A stretch of DNA of 64,000 bases from Marinobacter pelagius (GCF_900114925.1 NZ_FOUR01000007.1:62001-126000); one strand, 5' to 3'; positions 43,384 to 52,546 are shown, numbered from the stretch's first letter. Program-made: numbers and translations. The notes: a model not told the origin generated them from the sequence alone.

Positions 43384-45315
43384 ATGCGAAACCTCATCCT
43401 GTTCACCCTTGCCGGGCTGTCGGCGGCAGCCCTCAGTGGCTGCGGTGGCGATTCTTCCGGGAATGCCACAACCGACGTCCAGAGCCAACAGAAAGAGCCG
43501 GTTGTCAGCAGTGCCAGCCCCAGCCACTACAAGCGCCCACTGCCGGACAGCGACGCGGAACTTGCGGCGGCCTCCTGCGCCGAAGGCACCGACCTGACCG
43601 GTGGTCGCAGCTACCGGGTGCAAATGCCCTCCCGGGTCGATGGCGCCGCCATCGTGTTCCAGGTGTTCGAACCCACCCAGTTTGACTGCCAGACCCGTCA
43701 CCCCCTGATCCTGCAGGGACACGGTTTCAGTGGTTCCCGCTCGACCGAGGCCGGCAGCGATCCGCTGGCCCCCATCGAACCCCTCATTGATGCGGGCTAT
43801 GCGGTCATCAGCATCGACCAGCGCGGTCACGGTGAAAGCGGTGGTACCATCCGGGTAATGGACCCGGACCTGGAGGGCCAGGACCTGGTGCAGATCGTGG
43901 ACTGGGCCGAGGCCAACCTGGATTACCTGAAATACGAGCGGGACAACCTGCTGCTCGGTGGCGTCGGTGGCAGTTACGGCGGGGGCTTCCAGTACCTGTT
44001 GTACAACGTCGATCCGGACCAGCGCATGGATGCCATGGTGCCCCACATCACCTGGCATGACCTGACCTACAGCCTGAACCCGGGAGACGTCACCAAGAAC
44101 TACTGGCTGGCCTTCCTGTCGGTGATGGGAGACAGCCAGACCGGCCTGTCCATGGACCCGTACCTGCGCAGTTCCCTGGTCGACGGCATTGCCACCGGCC
44201 TGTTCCCGGAGAGCGCCCTGGACTTCCTCCACTACCACAGCCCGAGTTACTTCTGGCAGAACGAGCGCGATCTTGCCCTGCTGGACAGCGGCAACACCGA
44301 CGATTACCTGCTGGAGCCGGTCACCGGGCAGCTTCCCCTGACCAGCGACGGCCGCTACATCGTCAAAACACCGCCCCGTGCCCCCTACCCGGTGGACGTG
44401 CTGATGTTCCAGGGCATGCGTGACAGCCTGTTCCCGTTCAACGAGGCGGCGGAGAATTACCGGATCCTCAAGGCCGCCGGCGGTGACGTCCGGCTGCTGA
44501 CCTACCCGTTCAGCCACCATTACCTGGCCCCGAACGTTGGCCTGATCCAGGAAACCCTGGCCAACCTCACCTTCTACAGCGGTGAGCTGCCGACCCTGGC
44601 CACCGGCGACCTCAATGCCCTTGCCCGGTGCGGTGACATCAGCGCCAACCAGGCCACGGTGGCCTGGTTCAACGAGAAACTGCTTGGCCGCGGCAACGCC
44701 GACAACGTCATCACCACCGGTGACCAGATCTGCTACACCCTGGCCCCGGGCGACGCCATCTCGGCGCCGGGGATCACCACGGGCGGCACCACCTTCGAGG
44801 TCGGTTTTGATCTGCTGACCACCCCCCTGCCTGCGACGGTATTGCTTGGTGCCGCAGGCCTTGCACCGACGGTGGTACCGCTGGAAACCCTGGAATCGGA
44901 GACAGTTGTTGCCGGCATTCCCACGGCGGATCTGAGCATCAGCACGGGACTGCCGGATCTGGATAGCCAGTGCCTGGAAAGTTCCGACCCGATCCTGCAC
45001 GCCGGCACCTGCGACAGCATTGTCTTTGCCGGTATCGGCGTGATTCGCCAGAACCAGCTGGCGCCGGAGCTGATCGATGAACAGGTGCACCCCCTGCGGG
45101 GCCTGGGCCAGCATACCGTGGAGCTGACCGGTATTGCCGAGCGGCTCAACCCCGGGGATCAACTGGTACTGATGCTGTATGGCCAGCACCCGACCTTTGC
45201 CGGCGCGTTCTCCCGGGATCCGGTAGTGCCGGCGGTGCAGGTGACAGGCGAGGTGGCGCTGCCGCTACTCAGTGCGGATGGCCAGTCACCCCTGGCGGAA
45301 GCGACAAACGACTGA
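43384..45315 (+). CDS. Lipoprotein alpha/beta hydrolase, S15 (CocE/X-Pro peptidase-like) type
   Basis: A 643-residue predicted lipoprotein: signal peptide RNLILFTLAGLSAAALSGC with the lipobox LSGC, cysteine at about residue 20. The hydrolase core has an oxyanion strand region (HPLILQGHGFSGSR near 102), the nucleophile elbow GGSYGGG near residue 198, and a histidine in YPFSHHYLAP near 380. A beta-rich C-terminal third (about 430-620) follows. The likely substrate is an ester or peptide at the cell surface. It has no operon partners; it is convergent with the DctD-like gene. Confidence 0.78.
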   Translation: MRNLILFTLAGLSAAALSGCGGDSSGNATTDVQSQQKEPVVSSASPSHYKRPLPDSDAELAAASCAEGTDLTGGRSYRVQMPSRVDGAAIVFQVFEPTQFDCQTRHPLILQGHGFSGSRSTEAGSDPLAPIEPLIDAGYAVISIDQRGHGESGGTIRVMDPDLEGQDLVQIVDWAEANLDYLKYERDNLLLGGVGGSYGGGFQYLLYNVDPDQRMDAMVPHITWHDLTYSLNPGDVTKNYWLAFLSVMGDSQTGLSMDPYLRSSLVDGIATGLFPESALDFLHYHSPSYFWQNERDLALLDSGNTDDYLLEPVTGQLPLTSDGRYIVKTPPRAPYPVDVLMFQGMRDSLFPFNEAAENYRILKAAGGDVRLLTYPFSHHYLAPNVGLIQETLANLTFYSGELPTLATGDLNALARCGDISANQATVAWFNEKLLGRGNADNVITTGDQICYTLAPGDAISAPGITTGGTTFEVGFDLLTTPLPATVLLGAAGLAPTVVPLETLESETVVAGIPTADLSISTGLPDLDSQCLESSDPILHAGTCDSIVFAGIGVIRQNQLAPELIDEQVHPLRGLGQHTVELTGIAERLNPGDQLVLMLYGQHPTFAGAFSRDPVVPAVQVTGEVALPLLSADGQSPLAEATND

Positions 45316-45336
45316 GGTCACGGCCCCGGACAGGGC

Positions 45337-46689
45337 TCAGTCCTTGAACTGGGCTTTGTCCAGGCCGTGCTTTTTCATCTTGTCGTAAAGAGTCTTGCGG
45401 GCAATACCAAGCTGGACCATGGTGTCCTTGATGCTGCCGTGGCAGGCGTTGAGAGCACTGACAATCGCCGTGCGCTCGAAGCTGTCCATCATCTCGACCA
45501 GAGTCTGGCGGCCCGAGATATCGCCCTCGCTGCCGGGCTCATTCTCATCCAGGGCGGCCGGTCCAAGCAGGACGTAACGTTCCGCCAGGTTCCGCAGTTC
45601 CCTGACATTCCCCGGCCAGGACCGCTGCATCAGGCGGGCCGCCTGACCGGCATCCAGGGGCACGCTCTCCCGGTCATAGCGGGCGGCGGCAATCAGCACA
45701 AAGTGGTGGAACAGCAAAGGGATGTCCTCCTTGCGTTCCCGCAACGACGGGATGTCTACCTTCACCACGTTCAGCCGGTAATACAGATCGGCCCGGAACT
45801 CCCCTTCATCGCTGAGTTTTTTCAGGTCCGCCTTGGTCGCGGCAATGATGCGCACATCCACATCCTGCACCTGGTTGCTGCCCAGGCGCTCGACCTTCTG
45901 CTCCTCCAGCACCCTCAGCAACTTGATCTGCAGGGGCATGGGCATGCTTTCCACCTCGTCCAGGAACAGGGTGCCTTTGTGCGCGTGCTCGATCTTGCCG
46001 ATGCGCCGCTTGTCCGCCCCGGTGAAGGCGCCGGCTTCATGGCCGAACAGCTCGCTCTCGATCAGGTTCTCCGGTACCGCGCCACAATTGATGGCGACGA
46101 AATTGTGGGCGCTGCGCGGGCTGTTTTCGTGGATGTAACGGGCCAGGGCATCCTTGCCGGAACCGGTCTCGCCGTGCAGCAGGATGTTGGCGGAGATATC
46201 CAGGATCGGATCAATGGTCGCCATCACCCTCTGCATGGACGGCGAATCCCCGAGGATTCGCGGTCCCGGTTTGGCCATCTGCCGCAGCTGGGCTTTCAGC
46301 CGCCGGTTTTCCAGCGCCAGGTGCCGTTTTTCCAGGGCGTGACGCAGCAGCTCGATCAGTTCCTCGTGATCAAAGGGCTTCTCGATGAAGTCGTAAGCGC
46401 CCTGCTGCATGGCGGTGACCGCGGTGCTGATGTCGCCCTGTCCGGTAAGGATGATGACCGGAATACTGTCGTCCACCGCCCGGACCTGCTCCAGCATCTG
46501 GAGGCCATCCATGCCGGGCATGTTGTAGTCACACAGGACAATGCCCCCGAAGTCCGCGGTGATGGTTTTCAGGGCTGGCGCCGCGGCTTCGAAACAGGCC
46601 ACCGGCAAGTCCTCGAGGGTCAGGGTCTGGGCCATGGCCTGGAGAATGTGCGGGTCATCATCCACAAAGATAACCGAAGGTTGTGTCAT
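45337..46689 (-). CDS. dctD: DctD-like sigma-54-dependent response regulator
   Basis: A 450-residue regulator with a receiver domain (IFVDDDPHIL; phospho-acceptor Asp in VLCDYNMPGMDG near residue 53), an AAA+ domain with GETGSGKD near residue 170 and the sigma-54 contact loop GAFTGA near 215, GTLFLDEVESMP near 235, and a C-terminal Fis-type helix-turn-helix (ACHGSIKDTMVQLGIARKTLYDKM near 420). It overlaps its kinase by 4 bases (ATGA). Placed in a TRAP operon, it should activate the transporter promoter with sigma-54. Confidence 0.93.
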   Translation of the reverse strand: MTQPSVIFVDDDPHILQAMAQTLTLEDLPVACFEAAAPALKTITADFGGIVLCDYNMPGMDGLQMLEQVRAVDDSIPVIILTGQGDISTAVTAMQQGAYDFIEKPFDHEELIELLRHALEKRHLALENRRLKAQLRQMAKPGPRILGDSPSMQRVMATIDPILDISANILLHGETGSGKDALARYIHENSPRSAHNFVAINCGAVPENLIESELFGHEAGAFTGADKRRIGKIEHAHKGTLFLDEVESMPMPLQIKLLRVLEEQKVERLGSNQVQDVDVRIIAATKADLKKLSDEGEFRADLYYRLNVVKVDIPSLRERKEDIPLLFHHFVLIAAARYDRESVPLDAGQAARLMQRSWPGNVRELRNLAERYVLLGPAALDENEPGSEGDISGRQTLVEMMDSFERTAIVSALNACHGSIKDTMVQLGIARKTLYDKMKKHGLDKAQFKD

Positions 46690-48500
46690 TCCGTTGCCTC
46701 CCGCTGTTGCAAGGTCAGTACAAATTCCGCGCCGGGGCCGTCCGGACGGTTACGCCCGGTCAGGGTTCCGCCCAGGGCATCGACGATCTGCCGCGAAATG
46801 GACAGGCCCAGCCCCAATCCCTGCTTGACCGACTTGGTGGTAAAGAAAGGTTCAAAAATCTGCTCCGTGTTTCCCGGCAGCCCGTAACCGTTATCCCGGA
46901 CCGTACACCGCCAGTGGCCGTCTACCGCTTCCACATCGATGGTGATCACCGGTGCCTCGCGCTCTTCCACAGCCTGTGCCGCATTGGCCAGCAGGTTCAC
47001 CATCACCTGCTCGATCCGTATCAGGTCGCCGTGGCACATCACCGGCTGTTCCGGACGGTTCCACCGGATATCGATACCGTCACTGTTCTTCTGGGCCTTG
47101 ATGATTTTCAGGGCCGCATCCACCGACAGGCGCAGATCCACCACCGACGGTGGCCCTTCCGACTTGCGGGCAAACACTTTGAACTGCCGGGTGAGCTCCG
47201 CCATCTTGTCGCAAAGGGTGATAATTTCAGACAAGTTGGCGTCCACCATATCCGTGGCCCCCTTCTCCAGAAAACGGCGGCTGTTGCGGGCATAGGTCTG
47301 GATGGCCGTCAGCGGCTGGTTCATTTCGTGGTTCAGTCCGGCCGACATCTGCCCCAGCACCGCCAGTTTGGCAGCCTGGATCAGCTCCTGTTGGGTTTCC
47401 CGAAGCTCGCTCTGGGTCCGTTCCCGTTCACTGATTTCCTCCAGCAACTGCTGATTCGAGTGCTCCAGGTCCCGGGTGCGCTCGGCCACCCGGCGCTCCA
47501 GCTGTTCTCCCCGCAGGGCCAGCTCTGCCTCCCGGCGATAGCGTTCCCGGAGATACAGCCAGGCCAGCAGGACACCGACGTAGATGGCAAAGCCGGCGAC
47601 CAGGAAGCCCAGCCGGGTCCACAGCACCGGAGCGGTCGAGACCATGACCTGCAGCGTCCAGTCCAGTCTTGGTAACGGGGTCCGGACACTCAGGTATTCC
47701 TGATTGCCCTCGGGAGTGCGGAACCGGATTTTCGACGACTGCTCTGACAACCCCCAGGGCCGCCCCAGTTCCGCAATCTGCATGGGGTTCAGTTCGCGCT
47801 CCGGATAACGCTGCCGGGTTTCCAGCGGCAATGCGCCGGTGCTTCCCCCGGAAAAGTCCCGGTACAGCCAGGCAGGCCGACTGGCCAGGAAGCTGACACC
47901 GGACTGGTCCAGCACCACCATTTCCGCCTCGCTCAGGGACGCCGGCCGATGCCACTGGGACTCCAGTTCATGCACCAGCACCTTGACCGCAATGACACCG
48001 GCGATCTCGCCATTGTCGCTGCGCACGGGATGGGAAAAGTACAGGCCACGGACACCGGACATCAGCCCGAGGGCAAAATAGATTGCCGAGTCACCGCTGG
48101 CCATGGCATCCGAGAAGTAGGGCCGAAAATCGAATCTCCGGCCGACAAAGCTGTCTTCCTGCTGGTAGTTGTTGGCGGCGATGGTCAGGCCGGTAGTATC
48201 CATCAGGTAGACATCGGAACTGCCCACGATGGTCGCCATCCTCTGCATTTCCTCATTGGCATCGAGAATGGTCCGGGGATCCTCCGGATTCTGCAGCGCC
48301 CGAGCCATCAACGGATGCTCGGCCATCAGTTCCGGAATGGGGAGGTAGCGATTTAGCTCATTGGCCACCAGCTGCCGGTAGCGGAAGGATTCTTCCAGGC
48401 TCTCCTGCTCCACCTGCCGGTAGCCGGCCCAGCCGCCCAGCACCCAGGACAGGCCCAGAGTAATCAGCAAGAGCAGGACAGCACCGATTCGGAGAGTCAT
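46686..48500 (-). CDS. dctB: DctB-like sensor histidine kinase
   Basis: A 604-residue kinase with two transmembrane helices (about residues 4-24 and 290-312) enclosing a periplasmic double-PDC sensor of the DctB type (SDVYLMDTTGLTIAANN, VGRRFDFRPYFSDAMASGDS near residue 120). A coiled-coil linker (about 325-370) leads to the H-box GLNHEMNQPLTAIQTYARN near 390 and the ATPase motifs DNGYGLPG and GLGLGLSISRQI. ATG 48500 precedes the first helix; a longer upstream extension is not conserved. It probably senses the transported carboxylate. Confidence 0.92.
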   Translation of the reverse strand: MTLRIGAVLLLLITLGLSWVLGGWAGYRQVEQESLEESFRYRQLVANELNRYLPIPELMAEHPLMARALQNPEDPRTILDANEEMQRMATIVGSSDVYLMDTTGLTIAANNYQQEDSFVGRRFDFRPYFSDAMASGDSAIYFALGLMSGVRGLYFSHPVRSDNGEIAGVIAVKVLVHELESQWHRPASLSEAEMVVLDQSGVSFLASRPAWLYRDFSGGSTGALPLETRQRYPERELNPMQIAELGRPWGLSEQSSKIRFRTPEGNQEYLSVRTPLPRLDWTLQVMVSTAPVLWTRLGFLVAGFAIYVGVLLAWLYLRERYRREAELALRGEQLERRVAERTRDLEHSNQQLLEEISERERTQSELRETQQELIQAAKLAVLGQMSAGLNHEMNQPLTAIQTYARNSRRFLEKGATDMVDANLSEIITLCDKMAELTRQFKVFARKSEGPPSVVDLRLSVDAALKIIKAQKNSDGIDIRWNRPEQPVMCHGDLIRIEQVMVNLLANAAQAVEEREAPVITIDVEAVDGHWRCTVRDNGYGLPGNTEQIFEPFFTTKSVKQGLGLGLSISRQIVDALGGTLTGRNRPDGPGAEFVLTLQQREATE

Positions 48501-48593
48501 GACAGAGAGTTCCTGGAAAAGCGCTAGCCTAGCGCTCCGACCGGGCCGGCACAACCGGGGCTGTACCGGCCGGTCAGAATGCGGCTCAGGCCA

Positions 48594-50780
48594 TCAGGAT
48601 ACCGCGGGCGCGAGCCGGGCCCGGCGCTGACGCTGCATCAGGAAGGCCAGCACCGCCGCGGCCACACCGCCAAGGTCGGTCCAGAGCCCGCCCTCGATCA
48701 TCAGCAAGGCCGCACCGATCAGCAGCAAACGGGTCAACCAGGGCGCAGCCACCTTGGCGAACCAGCCCATGACACCACCGGAGAGCAGGTAAACACCGAA
48801 AGTAGCCGTGACCAGAGCACGGGCGATCTCGAACCAGCCAGCTTCCATCAACAGTGCGTCGTTGTAGAAGAACATGAACGGCACGATGAACGCGGCAATA
48901 CCAATCCGGAACGACGCGACCGACGTTTCCATGGCGTTGGCGCCGGAGATACCGGCTGCAGCGTAGGACGCCAGGGCCACCGGCGGCGTGATGGCGGAAA
49001 CCACCGCAAAATAGAACACGAAGAAATGGGCGGTGAGCGGCTCGATGCCCAGCTGCACCAGACCCGGTGCCACTACCGACGCGGCCACCGCATAGGCAGC
49101 GGTCGTCGGCATGCCCATCCCCAGCAGAATGGAGATGAACATCGCAAAGATCAGCGCAAGCAGGTTACTGTGCTCAGCTACGTCCAGCAGCAGCACCGAG
49201 AAACGCGCACCGACACCGGTCAGGGAAATCACCCCGACGATGATACCGGCGGCGGCACAGACCACGATGATCTGGATCGACATGATCGACGCGAGATCCA
49301 GTGCATTCAGGATCGAACGCAGTCCCATCTTGTTCGGGGAGATCCAGCTCACCACCGCCGCAGAGACGGTAGCCAGGGTACCGGCCCGGATCACCGAATA
49401 GCCCATGAACAGGGCAACGACCAGGATGATAATCGGAACAAACAGGTAACACTGCTTCATCAGGCGGCCAAGCTTGGGCAGCTCGTCCTCACGCATGCCG
49501 CGCATACCGGTCTTGGCGGCCTCGAAATCCACCATGAAATAAACGGAAGCGAAGTACAGGATCGCCGGAATAATCGCGGCAATGGCAATCTCGGTGTACG
49601 GGATACCGGTGATCTCCGCCATGATGAAGGCGCCCGCGCCCATGATCGGCGGCATGATCTGGCCACCGGTGGAGGCAGCGGCTTCCACCGCGCCGGCGGA
49701 GGTCTTCTTGTAGCCCACCTTTTTCATCAGCGGAATGGTCAGGGAACCGGTGGACACCACATTGCCGGCACTGGTGCCATTGATCATGCCCATCAGGCCG
49801 GATGCGAAGATCGACACCTTGGCGGGGCCACCACGGGAACGGCCGGCCGCTGCAAAGGCGAAGTTGACGAAGTAGTCACCAACCTTGGACGCCTGCAGGA
49901 AGGCGGCAAAGATGATGAACAGAATAATGTAAGTGGAGGAAACCGCCGTAGTCGGCCCGAGGATACCGGCGTCGGTATACACCTGGCTGAAGAAGCGCTT
50001 CACACTCAGCCCCGGATAGCCCAGGAAACCGGGCAGATAAGGACCGGCAAACACATAGGCCAGGAATACCAGGCCAATGATGACCAGCGCCATGCCCGCC
50101 ACCCGACGGGTCAGCTCAAGAATCAGGGCGGAACCGGCAACAGCCGCAAAAGAAATACCGACCGGTGAGAACGGGGTACCCGTGGACATCCGGATCGGAG
50201 TATTGAACACCACCAGCAGATAAGCTGCGACCGCGACCGAACACACCATCAGCACCAGGTCCGGCAGGCTGAAGCGCCCCCGTCCGCGCTGGTGGAACCA
50301 GCTCACAACAATACCCACAGCCGTCGCCGCAATCAGCGGCCAGCCGTAGTGCCAGGTCTCCAGCTCCGGGGCGATGCGCAGCGCGCCGTCGTTAAGCATC
50401 TGGTAGAAGGCAAAGCTCTGGTACACCGCGTACAGGGCCGGCAGCATGGCCACACCGGCGATCCAGTTGGTCCACCGGTGACGTGCCTCGCCTTCCTCTG
50501 CGGAAACAAAACGGGCTCCTGCATACAGCATGAAGCCCAGGAAAAGGGCACCCGCGACGTGGATGATCCGGAAGGACCAGGTCTCCAGCGGCGCAATATT
50601 CAGCGTGTACAGATGGAATGACGAATAGGCAATGGTCAGCAGTGTGACGAGCTTGAGAAGCCCGCCTTCAAACATTCGGCGGTTGGCCTCAACGGGTTCC
50701 TCGTCCACGTTATGGGCGAGGATGTGATCTTCGTCCTCGGTGACCCGGGGCGAATGCTGGATTTCGTGTTCAGTGGACAT
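48594..50780 (-). CDS. TRAP transporter permease, fused small and large subunits (DctQM)
   Basis: A 728-residue inner-membrane protein with about 17 or more hydrophobic segments. The N-terminal part (to about residue 200) corresponds to the small DctQ-type subunit and the rest to the large DctM-type channel (GMINGTSAGNVVSTGSLTIPLMKKVGY near 315-341; GGQIMPPIMGAGAFIMAEITG near 352; GMGMPTTAAYAVAASV near 550). Such fusions go with TAXI-type binding proteins and use an ion gradient. Substrate is probably a carboxylate, inferred from the DctBD-like regulators. Confidence 0.93.
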   Translation of the reverse strand: MSTEHEIQHSPRVTEDEDHILAHNVDEEPVEANRRMFEGGLLKLVTLLTIAYSSFHLYTLNIAPLETWSFRIIHVAGALFLGFMLYAGARFVSAEEGEARHRWTNWIAGVAMLPALYAVYQSFAFYQMLNDGALRIAPELETWHYGWPLIAATAVGIVVSWFHQRGRGRFSLPDLVLMVCSVAVAAYLLVVFNTPIRMSTGTPFSPVGISFAAVAGSALILELTRRVAGMALVIIGLVFLAYVFAGPYLPGFLGYPGLSVKRFFSQVYTDAGILGPTTAVSSTYIILFIIFAAFLQASKVGDYFVNFAFAAAGRSRGGPAKVSIFASGLMGMINGTSAGNVVSTGSLTIPLMKKVGYKKTSAGAVEAAASTGGQIMPPIMGAGAFIMAEITGIPYTEIAIAAIIPAILYFASVYFMVDFEAAKTGMRGMREDELPKLGRLMKQCYLFVPIIILVVALFMGYSVIRAGTLATVSAAVVSWISPNKMGLRSILNALDLASIMSIQIIVVCAAAGIIVGVISLTGVGARFSVLLLDVAEHSNLLALIFAMFISILLGMGMPTTAAYAVAASVVAPGLVQLGIEPLTAHFFVFYFAVVSAITPPVALASYAAAGISGANAMETSVASFRIGIAAFIVPFMFFYNDALLMEAGWFEIARALVTATFGVYLLSGGVMGWFAKVAAPWLTRLLLIGAALLMIEGGLWTDLGGVAAAVLAFLMQRQRRARLAPAVS

Positions 50781-50828
50781 GTTGCAACCTGCTATCGGAA
50801 AAGCCGGACCGGTTCAGAACCGGAAATT

Positions 50829-50849
50829 GGGGGCCGCCATGCGGCCCCC
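50829..50849 (-). other. GC-rich hairpin between binding-protein and permease genes
   Basis: GGGGGCCGC and GCGGCCCCC form a perfect 9-bp stem with a three-base loop, 14 bases past the binding-protein stop. There is no long T-run. Hairpins at this place commonly protect the upstream mRNA and reduce read-through, so that the binding protein is made in excess over the permease. Confidence 0.7.
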
Positions 50850-50862
50850 TCAGACACAACGG

Positions 50863-51840
50863 TTACTTGCCGATCTTGCTTTCCGGAATCTCGTAGCCGT
50901 TTTCATTGAACCAGCGTGCTGCACCCGGATGCCAGGCCAGTACGTTGTTCTTGGTGTAGTTCTCGGGGATGGTGGTCCGTGCGGCCTTGTGGATGGAGAC
51001 CATCTTGTCGTTGTTCTCCATGGTCAGCTTGACCATTTCGTACACCAGGCTTTCCGGTGCATCGCAGTTCGCGATGGCGAAGTTCCACATGGACACCACG
51101 CGGGACGGCTCTTCCAGGGACTGGTAGGTGCTGGCCGGAATCACGAACTCGGAGACCGGGAACGCCTCGGTGATGGTTTTGGCCTGCTCGTCGGTCATGC
51201 CGATGATGTTGACGTCAGTCTGGACTTCCAGCTGGCTAACCGCAGGAATGGGGATACCGGCCGCGAAGGCCACCACATCGATCAGACCATCCTGCAGCTG
51301 ACCACCCAGGTCGGACCAGCTGCCGTTACGGCGCTCGAAGTCCACACCCAGAGTTTCCATCATGCGAGGGAAGTAGGTGTCAGAGGTGGAGCCGGACGGA
51401 CCAAAACCGATGGTGGCACCATCCGGAATGTCTTCGATGGAGGTGATACCGGAGCTGGCCAGGGTGGTGATGGAGAACGGAGTCTCGTACATCGGGAACA
51501 TGGCACAGACGTTATCCATGGCCATGCCCGGAGCCAGCGGGCTCTTGCCTTCCAGTGATTCACGGGCCGGGCCCATGGTGGTCAGGCCGAAGCTCAGGTC
51601 ACCGGTGTGTACCAGGGCCATGTTCTGCATCGGACCACCGGTAATCTCGGCGCCACCGGAGATACCCAGGTTCTCGGCCATGAAGTTGGCCCAGCCTGAA
51701 CCATAGGCAAAGTAGGTACCGCCCTGGCTGGCTGTACCAATGGTAAAGCTCTCGGGCCAGTCGGATTTGTCCTGGGCCATGGCCGGGCTGGCGATGGCGG
51801 CGGAGGCAACAGCTGCTGCCAGAATGGCTTGGATCTTCAT
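50863..51840 (-). CDS. TAXI-family TRAP transporter substrate-binding protein
   Basis: A 325-residue periplasmic protein with a clear signal peptide (KIQAILAAAVASAAIASPAMA, cleavage before QDKSD). The mature protein has the TAXI features FTIGTASQGGTYFAYGSGWANF near residues 32-53 and GFGPSGSTSDTYFPRMMETLG near 148. The start is ATG 51840; longer in-frame starts upstream lack any relation to a signal peptide. It is the first gene of the operon with permease, kinase and regulator, and a sigma-54 promoter candidate lies 78 bases upstream. Confidence 0.94.
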   Translation of the reverse strand: MKIQAILAAAVASAAIASPAMAQDKSDWPESFTIGTASQGGTYFAYGSGWANFMAENLGISGGAEITGGPMQNMALVHTGDLSFGLTTMGPARESLEGKSPLAPGMAMDNVCAMFPMYETPFSITTLASSGITSIEDIPDGATIGFGPSGSTSDTYFPRMMETLGVDFERRNGSWSDLGGQLQDGLIDVVAFAAGIPIPAVSQLEVQTDVNIIGMTDEQAKTITEAFPVSEFVIPASTYQSLEEPSRVVSMWNFAIANCDAPESLVYEMVKLTMENNDKMVSIHKAARTTIPENYTKNNVLAWHPGAARWFNENGYEIPESKIGK

Positions 51841-51917
51841 AGAGGATGCTCCCCATATCATTTTGGTTGTCGGGTGCTTGACGCGGCCGTCAACGGCCAC
51901 GGTGAGTTCTGGTATCA

Positions 51918-51932
51918 GCAAGGACCGGACCA
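51918..51932 (-). promoter_or_regulatory. Candidate sigma-54 promoter for the TRAP operon
   Basis: On the minus strand the sequence TGGTCCGGTCCTTGC has GG and GC separated by exactly 10 bases, as required for the -24/-12 elements (consensus TGGCACG-N4-TTGC). The -12 half is perfect (TTGC) and the -24 half keeps TGG and CG. Transcription would start near 51906, leaving a leader of about 65 bases. The operon encodes its own sigma-54 activator. Confidence 0.65.
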
Positions 51933-51997
51933 GCTTCGGAAAATACCTATAAAACAGGGCTTTATTGGTCCGACGCTGAAATGAACGACTCAAGAAT

Positions 51998-52045
51998 GTG
52001 TGGATATCCACCCATTACCGGGAGGCAATGGGTGGATATCCACAC
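51998..52045. promoter_or_regulatory. Perfect 19-bp inverted repeat holding two GTGGATATCCAC palindromes, likely enhancer
   Basis: Arms at 51998-52016 (GTGTGGATATCCACCCATT) and 52027-52045 are exact reverse complements with a 10-base loop. Each arm contains the 12-bp palindrome GTGGATATCCAC, centred at about 52005.5 and 52037.5, 32 bases apart (three helical turns). These centres lie about 100 and 132 bases upstream of the predicted sigma-54 start site, where enhancer-binding activators normally bind. The absence of a T-run argues against a yjbQ terminator. Confidence 0.65.
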
Positions 52046-52100
52046 CTGAGTGTAGACACTGGAAGGAGGCTTGAAAAAACGTTGACGTAAACCGGGACTC

Positions 52101-52526
52101 TTACCACCGGCCCTGAAGCGTGGCGACAATCCGGCGGCTGCCGGCCTGGTCCCGGTGTTCGCAGAGATAGATACCCTGCCAGGTCCCGAGGGCAAGATGA
52201 CCCCGGGACACCGGAAGGGTCAGCGATGGACCGATCAGTATGCTTTTGATGTGGGCCGGCATGTCGTCCGGGCCCTCCATGACATGCTCATAGTGGGGCG
52301 CACTCTCCGGCACCATGACATTGAAATGGCGCTCCAGATCCCCGCGCACATCCGGGTCGGCGTTCTCATTGACCGCCAGGGAGGCGGAAGTGTGCTGGAT
52401 AAACAGGTGCAGTAACCCCATCTCGCAGTTATTCAGGCTCGGAGCCTGCGCCAGCACCTCGTTGGTGACCAGATGAAAGCCCCGCGGCAGCGGGGCCAGT
52501 TCAATGATGGTTTGATCCCAGATCAT
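52101..52526 (-). CDS. yjbQ: YjbQ/UPF0047 family protein
   Basis: A 141-residue protein with the UPF0047 signature near residue 44, FIQHTSASLAVNENADPDV, the conserved histidine-containing HYEHVMEGPDDMPAHIKS near 78, and GTWQGIYLCEHRD near 114-126. Members have weak thiamin-phosphate synthase activity in vitro; the true role is uncertain. It follows the aspartoacylase-like gene by 20 bases and is the last gene of the rimB-rimK cluster. Confidence 0.93.
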   Translation of the reverse strand: MIWDQTIIELAPLPRGFHLVTNEVLAQAPSLNNCEMGLLHLFIQHTSASLAVNENADPDVRGDLERHFNVMVPESAPHYEHVMEGPDDMPAHIKSILIGPSLTLPVSRGHLALGTWQGIYLCEHRDQAGSRRIVATLQGRW

Positions 52527-52546
52527 GGTAACTCCCGAGTAGCAGC

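Noticed and set aside
43325..43384. GTGACC, GTGACA and ATGACA repeats ahead of the lipoprotein hydrolase, considered as a third PHO box.
   Set aside because: The copies are not at 11-base spacing and no -10 lies at the right distance, unlike the arrays at 27708 and 33834.
43336..45189. A 617-codon open frame on the minus strand within the lipoprotein hydrolase gene.
   Set aside because: The plus-strand frame has a signal peptide, a lipobox and a hydrolase motif. The opposite frame is low in recognisable structure and rich in Gly, Gln, Val and Arg, as expected for an antisense shadow.
48579..50168. A 529-codon plus-strand open frame opposite the TRAP permease.
   Set aside because: Its His/Arg/Gly-rich composition is a reverse reading of hydrophobic membrane-segment codons.
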